Shown in pieces: positions 26,036-34,368 of a DNA stretch of 64,000 nucleotides (position 1 is its first letter; each line of letters opens with the position of its first letter). Below the pieces are notes generated by a model. The model was not told where the DNA came from and made no database searches. It saw only the letters and a program-made list of their open reading frames with translations. The stretch is taken from the NCBI GenBank assembly GCA_932294295.1, contig OW028576.1:23815227-23879226 (forward strand), read 5' to 3'. The position numbers were made by a program, and so were the translations under genes. The stretch comes from Alitta virens. Lineage: Eukaryota > Annelida > Polychaeta > Phyllodocida > Nereididae.

Positions 26036-27080
26036 TAATGGAGTTTATATAAAGAATCCAGAGATGGCTCAAGCAACTGCAGGTTGGACTTAATAGAGAC
26101 TAGCTTCTCCAGCCGCTCATTGGTGAGCCTATTGCGATTTTTCGTGCGTACTCTGCCGAAAAGGGACCAGTTACGCTCTGAAGCAGCAGACGACGGCAGA
26201 ATTTGCATGAAAACCGTGGAATTTGTATGATAACCGAAGTGTTTGGCGAAATTGCCTCACTGCCACACAGACCTCTCCACCACGTGCTGAAGAAACATGC
26301 TGGGCCGAATTGTGGACTATTTTGACCAGATCTTGAACAGAAATGCCCATTACCTTTCTTTGTCTGCAGTGAAGAATGCTAGAAACGATCCCAGGATCCA
26401 AATTTCTAAACTTTGCTGCTGCCACCTTGATGATGACAAAATATGCTGCAGTGGTCCCCAAACTAGAACACCCACTAGTGACTGTGAAGCAGCACTGTCA
26501 CGCTTCCTATGATCACCTGCTAAGAGCCTAATTATGAGGGATCTTTGTTCTGAACACCAGCTCCTAGTAAGAGGGAAGGACAACCAATTCATGTTTTCAT
26601 AAAAAAAGTCTCATATTGTATGGAGGCTTAATCTTTAGTATTTTTTTTTTTTTATTCAGCCTCATCTGTAATTATTCTACAGACTCTACTTGTATACTTT
26701 TACACTGTCCAAAGTATTGACTAGAGATGACATTTCCATCCAGAAATAAAAATTTTAACCATGCATGGAAGTAAATCAAGGTAAACCAAATGACTAACAA
26801 GCAATGACAAGTATGACATCACTCATAACCATGATAACTGTTGTTTACATGTGCTATTGGCCCACAATAGACCAACACTTGATTAACCTTGACAAGATTG
26901 GATTCTCATTAGCTCTAATTAGACAAGAAATGTAATTAGGAAGAATGTTAAATATTTCAATATAAACCTTTTATTTTGAAAATTCCCAATATTCCCAAAA
27001 TTCCCGCGTAAATTCCCAGAAATTTTCCATGGAAATATTTCCAAAATTCCCGGAAACTTTTCCGACCTTTGCATCCCTAT
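25954..27080 (-). mobile_element. hAT DNA transposon remnant
   Basis: The minus-strand frame at 26208-25954 reads SSAASERNWSLFGRVRTK followed by NRLTNERLEKLVSI, the C-terminal dimerisation motif of hAT transposases (cut-and-paste enzymes with an RNase-H-like DDE core). Upstream sequence to about 26590 has only broken frames, so the enzyme is incomplete. A TTTCCNGGAAA-rich patch at 26985-27065 and a terminal TTTGCATCCCTA at 27068-27079 resemble a hAT subterminal region and end. The left end is obscured by another repeat. Confidence 0.65.
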
Positions 27081-27081
27081 T

Positions 27082-27211
27082 TCATAGTGAGACTGTCTGG
27101 TAGTAGTCTAGCTCAGTCTAGCTTCAGAAGAACATTTAGCTAAATGCGCAGTTGTACACTTAATGCCAAGGACTTTGGAAAAGCTACCATGAATCCAAAT
27201 AAAATTCAATA
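27082..27211. repeat. Duplicate of DSL gene 2 intron-1 sequence
   Basis: About 130 bp starting near TAGTGAGACTGTCTGGTAGT matches 41063-41206, which lies 36 bp upstream (in gene direction) of the gene 2 MNNL exon. Either a remnant of a third DSL paralog, next to its tail-like exons at 24.8-25.8 kb, or a dispersed repeat. Confidence 0.55.
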
Positions 27212-29648
27212 ACATTTTAACAAAATTATTCTGAATTTATCATTCTCCAAATGTTATCACAAATATTCTATATTAATCATCTTCCTGGACCTGTTATTTA
27301 TTTATGATATACATTCGTTGGAGCCACTGATTGCAATAAATTACTGATTAGTGTCAGTAATTATTTTAGATATGAAACAGGACACAATTAAAAATGCTGT
27401 ACTGATTATGCAACTCATGCATAAATGAATAGATAAATATTACACAGCAATTATAAAGTTGGCTATGACCAATATTACTGTACATAGAAATTTCTAAGGA
27501 TATTTGAGATGGCAAGCTGGCAATAAACAATTAAAATTTAAAGTGAGTCGCTGAATCTGGAACTCAGGACATGAGGACATCACTGCTAAAAGCATTCCTC
27601 GTATTACAGGCATCCTCAAAATGGCCAAAGAAGCTGTCATACCTTCTTTTTCCACCTCTTTCCCCATTGTCTTATTATAGCTACAATTGAATATCTAATT
27701 TTGTCACTGTCACTAACTTTCTTCTTAGCCTTGTGAGGGTTGCCAGTGATGTCACTGATGTTTGTGTACACCTAAGCCGTGGCCCCATCACTGATCTTCT
27801 CATCCTTGAAAAAGGCTTAAATAACCTAACTACTGCATAATTCTCTTCCTTGAATAATATTGAGCTACTTTGAATCGAGGACCAAATGTCAAAAGTGGCT
27901 GGGTTAATTGTGCAAAGGTAGTTATTAATTAATCTTGACAGTCCCCCTCTGACATCAATGGACTCACCCTATGTTTGTCCAATTTGTTAATTTGACATAA
28001 CAGGTTACCTTGTCATATCTGTTACCTGCAACTAATACCCTGTAGTCTATAAAAAATACATAAAATCATTTTTCCCCATGTCTAGACTATATCAACCAGT
28101 TCTAGTACAGGCCTCTTTTTTGAAGAGCGATTTGCTTGGTTTATCCACCAGGACGTGGTGCAAAAATTATGTACAGATCCAAACAGCTGCAGGAATTTTT
28201 CAGAACTAAATTCCATGTTTGCAAGATGAATGTGTTGTGTGTATTAAAGTTGATTTGTTTAATTGTTTGAAATGACTAATTCGGTTTGGTATGATATTCA
28301 AAAGAGTCATTTCACACCAATAGCACTCAGGTTTTATCTTATACTATAATTATGATGACTAAATATGTGTCTGTATAGTAGCAGTAGTAGTATTATTGTT
28401 ATTATTATTAGTAGTAGAAGTCAGGGGGGATCTAGAAAAGTTGGGGGGTTGACAAAATCATGATGAATTGCAGGGACTGCTAAATTATTTTATATTTTTA
28501 AAATTAAAATGTACTATGTCTATGTCTATGTCTCAAAGGCACTGGGTCTGAAGGTTAGTCAGCTTATATGGCCAGCTGCCAGAGGCAGACATTATTATGA
28601 TGTGATCAGACTTGTAGTTTGTGCCATGTTACACATTTACCCAATAGGTAGGGTATTTTACTTGCTTCAGCATAGACACTGAGTACAAGGCACCTCCAAT
28701 TTAACGTCTCATGTGATCGACATCCAGCTGGTATTTAGCTCATGAATTGTGCCCAGGTTTAAGCCCCCCCCCCCTAAATACACTACTGGTAGTAATAGTA
28801 GTAATAGTAGTTATAGTAGTAATAGTAGTAATAGTTGGTTAAGAAATGATGTGTCATCAAATATAGCTGTACACTTAACTAGAAAATGTGTGACTGCCCA
28901 ACAAATAGACATTAGCTTAGAATCAAACAACGATTATTTCATTTCTTTATTCAGGACAATTTTTATGGGAAATAGACAAAAATTAAGAAGTTAATTAAGA
29001 AGTTGATAAAGTGAATTAATTCAATCTTTATTAAAAAAATTTTTTCAAGATTATCAAACATGATGACAATAATTGTTATGTGACAGATAATTAAAAAACC
29101 TGTACATGCAAAGTACTTAATTTAAAACAGTACTGACTTCAACTTGAGTGTTCAGCAGATCTGATTCTGTGTACAACACTGTTCATAACTAACATAACAA
29201 CATGATATATACATGATTAATCTCTTGTGAATAATAAAAAAAACAAGCAAAAAAAAATGTGTAGCAAAAAAAAAAAAAATGTATTGATAAATGGCTAAAC
29301 ATAACAGACAAACTATTGGTTGGACCTATGCTGGACCCATTTTTTCAAAACAATTATATAAAACATTCAAAATTTAGCTGATACAAATTAAAGGAGGAAA
29401 ACATGTCTCTTCTCAAAAATTTATTTGTAGCAGTGTCAAAACATCATGCAATCGATGCTTTGTAGCATATATCTATTCAAAAACTACATAACATATATTT
29501 GAGCATAGAAAAAGACAAAACTATCATGATGCAGAATATTATTTTGAAACAAAACCTCTATATAAAGATTAATTACTTCTAGAAATAACATGCAATATAA
29601 GTGTTTTGCAAAAAATAAAATTTCAAAACCAAATCATATATAAGCATA

Positions 29649-29683
<35 letters not shown>

Positions 29684-29990
29684 CTCCTCGTTAACAAACA
29701 TTTCAAGAGACAAACATTAGATCACTATCTTTGCATTATTGTCTAATATTTATAATACATCTCATGTAAATTTAATATATATGTCTGAATGGCATAAATT
29801 TCCTTTTGACACCCGCTCAAGTCAAACATTGAATACTTTTAAATTACATTATGTGATATACATGGAGTTATTTGTTTAAATACAATTCATGACATTAAAA
29901 TGGCAGGTCACGTGAAATTCAACTATTAATAAAGAACTATATGCAATGGAACATAGTATATTATATAGACTAAATAGAGCAAAAAAATGC
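27212..29990. other. AT-rich stretch without recognised genes
   Basis: Contains TTA/GTA trinucleotide runs (28380-28415, 28788-28835) and a poly-A run at 29653-29682. No supported exons. Confidence 0.4.
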
Positions 29991-30029
29991 TTTGTCATAA
30001 AACAACAATGGGCACAGTGTCATCAACAG

Positions 30030-30600
30030 ATAGACAGATAAATATGAGAAGTGCAGCCCTCTAAAGGTAACTGTCATGTATAAGAATAACGTACGCCCAC
30101 GGACGTAAAAAATCGGCTCTATGTGCTCAGTTGTGGCTCTGTTAGTCAAACGCTCACCAAACATCCGTCAAATGCTCGCCAAAAGGTCCACTCATAGGCA
30201 TTCGTAGATCACTCGTAGATCACCCATGCGAGTGGTTCAAGGATGGGCGAGGGTGGGCACGGAAAACAACGCAGGTGATAGACGTCCAAAGGATGTCCAC
30301 TGAGGATTCTACCAGTGGACGTGAGTGAATGGCATACAGATGGGATAGTGGCTACGTATGGCCATGGATGGCCACGGATGGCCACGGATGGCCACAGACA
30401 TATGTAAAATGTTCGTCGAGTGAATCGTGAGCTAGTTATGTAACTAATGTAAACAATTCACTCGTAGAAGTCTGCCAAAGTTTTAAACATGTTTAAAAAA
30501 AGTATACGTAAAACGCTCTGCGAGTGAATCACATATGGCCAAGGATGAGCAAGAGTAAAAGTATTTTCATAAGTGGTCACTCGTAGGTTGTATCTGTGAT
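30030..30600. repeat. GC-richer repeat with CGAGTG near-palindromes and GGCCACGGAT units
   Basis: Short inverted words ACTCGTAG and GCGAGTG(A) recur through the block, and four 10-bp GGCCACGGAT-type units lie at about 30359-30398. The style resembles the interior of the foldback element at 18-19.3 kb, but I could not define terminal inverted repeats. Confidence 0.4.
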
Positions 30601-30646
30601 AGTGTGAACTTAAGGCAAGTTCTTGCCACTTTTGAGGGTAAAATGA

Positions 30647-31091
30647 TTAACAATTTCCAATAATTGTATGTCTAATTTTATATGGTTGTTCTCTGTTTTC
30701 ATTCGACAGACCCAAGTACGTATTCTCAGAGGGATTTCCAGCCATATCTACATATGCCTGGAAATCTGAATTACCTCCATTCATGGAATTTGCCACAGAA
30801 TTAGCACCAGTCACATCTTGATATGCATCACAATCGTCTTTCCTGTCATCGTCTTTCTTCTTTGGTTGATATTCCGTGTTGATGTGACAGGCATTGGATA
30901 ATGATTCCTCCAGGTATTTGCAAGCATCGCCTCTCTCCACATTTCTTTCTGATTTAAGACCTACTCCGGTAATATTAACTATTTGTAGGACTTCCAAATA
31001 AACATGCCTTTCTTTCTTTCCTGATTTGGTTCTCTCTTTGTCGGTGCTTTTGTGAAAAGTCTTAATTGCAGCAGGCTGAAAGTTGCATCTA
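30647..31091 (-). pseudogene. DSL gene 2 tail exon B (alternative last exon, ITAM-like)
   Basis: Acceptor CACATTTCAG at 31093-31092, entry phase 2, 445 bp, ending in TAA. The frame is fully open, 148 codons with the split codon counted. It is rich in charged residues and carries tyrosine motifs in order: YLEV, YLEE, YQPK, YQDV, YVDM, YLGL, YKIR. YVDM and YLGL are separated by eight residues (about 30707-30756), close to the ITAM spacing YxxI/L-x6-12-YxxI/L. YVDM is also the known PI3K p85 SH2 type (YxxM). A related but decayed exon lies at 24804-25043. It follows tail A by about 180 bp with the same entry phase, so the two are alternative ends. Confidence 0.6.
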
Positions 31092-31274
31092 CTGAAATGT
31101 GTAAGAGAATATATTGATATAGAATAAGTGGAAGCTGATAATTATTGTTGAACTACAATGTCTAATCTTTTACAATGTATGACATAACTTATGAAGCTTG
31201 TGATATGAAGTTGACCTCCTTTCTTTCGCAAAGCTACTCAAACATTAAGAACAATGTTAGACTGTATATTTGCC

Positions 31275-31416
31275 CTACTTTGGTGCTAGATAACCATCAT
31301 TTTCCTCCTCCAAGTTTGTTGCTGTGTGATGACTGGTTCCCTCTGGTATTGGAACATGTTTATTAGATACCATATCTGCGTGAGTGGTGAGACCTTGATC
31401 AGCATCTTGCCTATTT
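31275..31416 (-). pseudogene. DSL gene 2 tail exon A (alternative last exon)
   Basis: Acceptor CATATTGCAG at 31418-31417, entry phase 2, 142 bp, ending EEENDGYLAPK and TAG. The whole exon has a same-length relative at 25410-25551 with the same end motif (GYLVPK) and same phase. Conservation of the tyrosine motif up to the stop indicates a functional C-terminus, an SH2 docking site of the YxxP class by family knowledge. Inclusion of this exon ends the protein before tail B. Confidence 0.6.
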
Positions 31417-31672
31417 CTGCAATATGTCCAAATATTGATTTAAGATTTGATATATGCAAGACATTTTTAAAATTTTATATTAGCCATTTTCTCTACTGAC
31501 ATTTAACTGCAGATATGAAATTATGCTTTTGCACCATAATTCAATAAATTTTGTTTCTTCATCTAAAAAATTCAATTGTCAATACCCTTCAATAATCTAG
31601 CTGGATTGTATATAATTAAAATCAAGGGTCGTATAATTCGCATTCATATGATGTATCAAAGATCACAATCAC

Positions 31673-31771
31673 CTTGCCATAGCTCTGGCTGCATAAACGG
31701 CGCTGTGAGGAATGTAGGTGTATGCATTATCAAGCAGTAATCCCACCCTCTTGGTTACCAGCATGTGACCT
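31673..31771 (-). pseudogene. DSL gene 2 exon 6, juxtamembrane segment
   Basis: 99 bp, phase 2 in and out, encoding GHMLVTKRVGLLLDNAYTYI followed by PHSAVYAARAMA, with three tyrosines. The acceptor is weak (AGCAAG); an upstream AG four bases away would change the frame and hit a stop. The open frame and matching phases on both sides are the main evidence, so this is a moderate call. Confidence 0.45.
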
Positions 31772-32220
31772 CTTGCTGGTACAGCAGACAAACTTCCTTA
31801 AATATGAGGAATCCTTTACAATGATAATAAAGAAGTAAGGAAAAAAACATTATGGTAAGTTAGTGAACCAAAAAATTTTATATTCCTAAATGTGATAGTA
31901 AGATCAAGTGCACAAAAGAACAATAACATTTTTTTTTTAAATTAACAAAACCCATGAAAAGTAAGAAAGATACAACGGTATCAGAAAGAAAATATCTTCA
32001 TGAATTATACATAGTTTGACAGAACTAGGAGAAAAAAGGCATAAAATAAAAAATAATTCGCAATTTGTCATTCTTTCTCTTCCCTTGTGCTTCATGTAAC
32101 TTTGGAATGATTTAATCTTCTTTTTTTTTTTTACTGATGTTTGAACCTTCAAGTATTGTAACACATGATATTGATTTTCATATCATAATTTCATCACTGA
32201 ATATTAATTGCTTAGCTTAC

Positions 32221-32299
32221 CTTCTTGCACAGACACATGTAAGAATTCCAGAGTACAATAATATTATGACTCCCACCACTGCTATTATTGGCAGAACAA
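32221..32299 (-). pseudogene. DSL gene 2 exon 5, transmembrane helix
   Basis: Between a TATACTTTTCAG acceptor and a GTAAGC donor, 79 bp encode VLPIIAVVGVIILLYSGILT then CVCARR: one hydrophobic helix with a basic stop-transfer end. Entry phase 1 and exit phase 2. The DSL exon donor in gene 1 is also phase 1, so DSL-to-membrane splicing without EGF exons is consistent. Confidence 0.65.
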
Positions 32300-32665
32300 C
32301 TGAAAAGTATAGGATGGGTGTAGGTGGTAGAACAAAGTAAGATACTTGGAAATTTAACTTCAGAGAACATCATGTGAGTCCAGGCCATAGTTCTTTATCA
32401 TGAAACTTCAAAATTAATCCCACTTTATCATACGTTCAGATGACTTTGGTGGATGAGACATTTATACTTAAATTTTTTGTGCAATCTGAACTTTTGAAAT
32501 ACACTTTTGAACGAAATTGCATATAGTTCAGGAAATTGGTGTAATTGCAGAGGAGTTTTAATCGCACTGTAATAATCCCTTTTGAGCAAAACCTCAAATA
32601 GGGCAGTCCAGTTATAAACAATAAGAAAAATAAAGATACACATCTAAGAAAAAAGAAAAGTTTAC

Positions 32666-32882
32666 TCGTTGAAAACCTCATTGCGCGACTTTTTTTGAGT
32701 TGCTGCACTTAATGTCGGATGAATTGCTGCATGGTTTTTCACAACCTGATCCAATTTCTTGGCAACCCTTAGTTCCAGGTGCACAGTGAAAATATTCACT
32801 TTTATTGTGCATTTTTGCAGAACAGTCACATCGAGGTCCATACCAATTGTCATCACATTAGACTCCCACCTGGATGGTTAAC
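32666..32882 (-). pseudogene. DSL gene 2 exon 4, DSL domain with in-frame stop
   Basis: The acceptor TATTCAG at 32884-32883 gives LTIQVGV, then TAA (32860-32858), then CDDNWYGPRCDC. Gene 1 reads LTVQVGVFCDYNWYGPRC, so the stop replaces a phenylalanine codon just before the first DSL cysteine. One DSL core follows (to about GCQEIGSGC), plus part of a second unit, fewer than in gene 1. The frame ends at TGA near 32681. The phase needed for the transmembrane exon is found only in a neighbouring frame after an A7 run, so there is an indel here too. Confidence 0.6.
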
Positions 32883-33399
32883 CTGAATATACAGTGCTGT
32901 GCATGAGTAATTGAACAAAAAATCATCTTGAAAATGATAGTTTGATTTAAACCCCTAGGTTGTTTTTTCCTAAATATCATGATTTAAGGACACCATATTA
33001 GTTACTGTAGACTATTTTCTTGATACTTTTTTTCTCTTAATTTTAAGTACTCGTATACAAATTAATTACAGTAACTTTTTTCTGTGGGATTCACTTACTT
33101 ATCCACATCATTGTTCAGTAACAATGACAGTGCCCTTACATGAACGCCATGATTTCAGCACTTGTTAATAACGTGTTTCTCTTTACATTTACACAGAGCA
33201 ACACGGAACACATTATTTTCAAGATGGTGAATCTATGGACATTTTGATAGAAAGTGCACGCAAAATCCTTTATTTTTATATTCTGTCATCTATGAAAGAA
33301 AATACATGTTGCAGTTTTTGTCATGGCATACAGGTTTCTGCCAAAGATATTTCAATTATTTAGTTAGTGTTTGATAATATATAATATTCACAAATAAGC

Positions 33400-33553
33400 T
33401 GTTGTGAACTGTGACGTGCTGCCCTCTGTAGGTTATTTAAGTGTGATGCTCTCCCATGTCTGAGTTAAGAAAATAAATAGTTTTGACTTCCTGTTGAAAA
33501 TGACTGGAGTTGCGTTTGTGATTCTGGTCATGAAAACGAAATAATTCCCCACA
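33400..33553 (+). repeat. 5' LTR of BEL/Pao element
   Basis: 154 bp, TG...CA ends. Differs from the 3' LTR only at 33416 (G) versus 39729 (A), a CpG-to-CpA change. Followed at about 33560 by TGGTGCCGGAACCCGGGA, which fits a tRNA-Phe-type primer-binding site with one mismatch. Confidence 0.95.
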
Positions 33554-34368
33554 TAAATTTGGTGCCGGAACCCGGGAAGGGTGGGTTTTTCTGCCTGAGA
33601 TGTCCAGGAAGCCGTTTATGAAGATTTCGTGGGTGTGTCGTCTGCGAAAATCGTGAAATTGAGATCGTTTTGTGGGCTGATGTGGACCACGTGGTTTGTC
33701 TGCAACGTTGCGGGATGTCTGCTGTTGACGTGGATGTCTTGAATGATCCTGTAAGTTAAAGATATCATTCAAACAGTGAATATTTCGTCGGAAGTGAAGA
33801 ATTCGTTTGGAATTGAGATCGTTTTGTGGGCTGATGTGGAGCACATCGTTCGTCTGCAACGTTTTTTTGTGATGTCTGCTCGTGGCTGTGGATACATGTC
33901 CGGAACGATCCTGAAACTTGAAGATTTCGTTTAGAAAGTGAAGATTTCGTTCAGAAGGTCAAGATCAGTTAGTCTAGAGGTGAAGTCTTCGACTGTCAAA
34001 CTTGTGAACTTAAACTGAACAGTCAGTGTGTGAATTTTATGTCACTGCAAAGTTCTTGCATTTGAACAATATCAATGAACTTGTTTCACAATGAAATGTG
34101 TGAATTTGTAATATAGAAGAATTGTTTAGCATTACATGTGATGTTGCATATTGATTATTGCGCTGTTTCAGTGATGGTGCATTGCATGTTGTGTTGATTC
34201 AGTGTTTGTGCATATTGTATTGTTTCATTGCACTGTGTATTGTGCTGTTTGAATGCAATCAATGCATATTACCTCATGTGATGCATATTGTGTTACTTGA
34301 ATGCATCTTTGTGTCTGATGTTGTATTGTCATTTTGTTGTGAATTTGTAACACTGCAATAATTTCAAA

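Noticed and set aside
33437..33859. 140-codon minus-strand frame
   Set aside because: It covers the 5' LTR and leader of the BEL/Pao element on the wrong strand.
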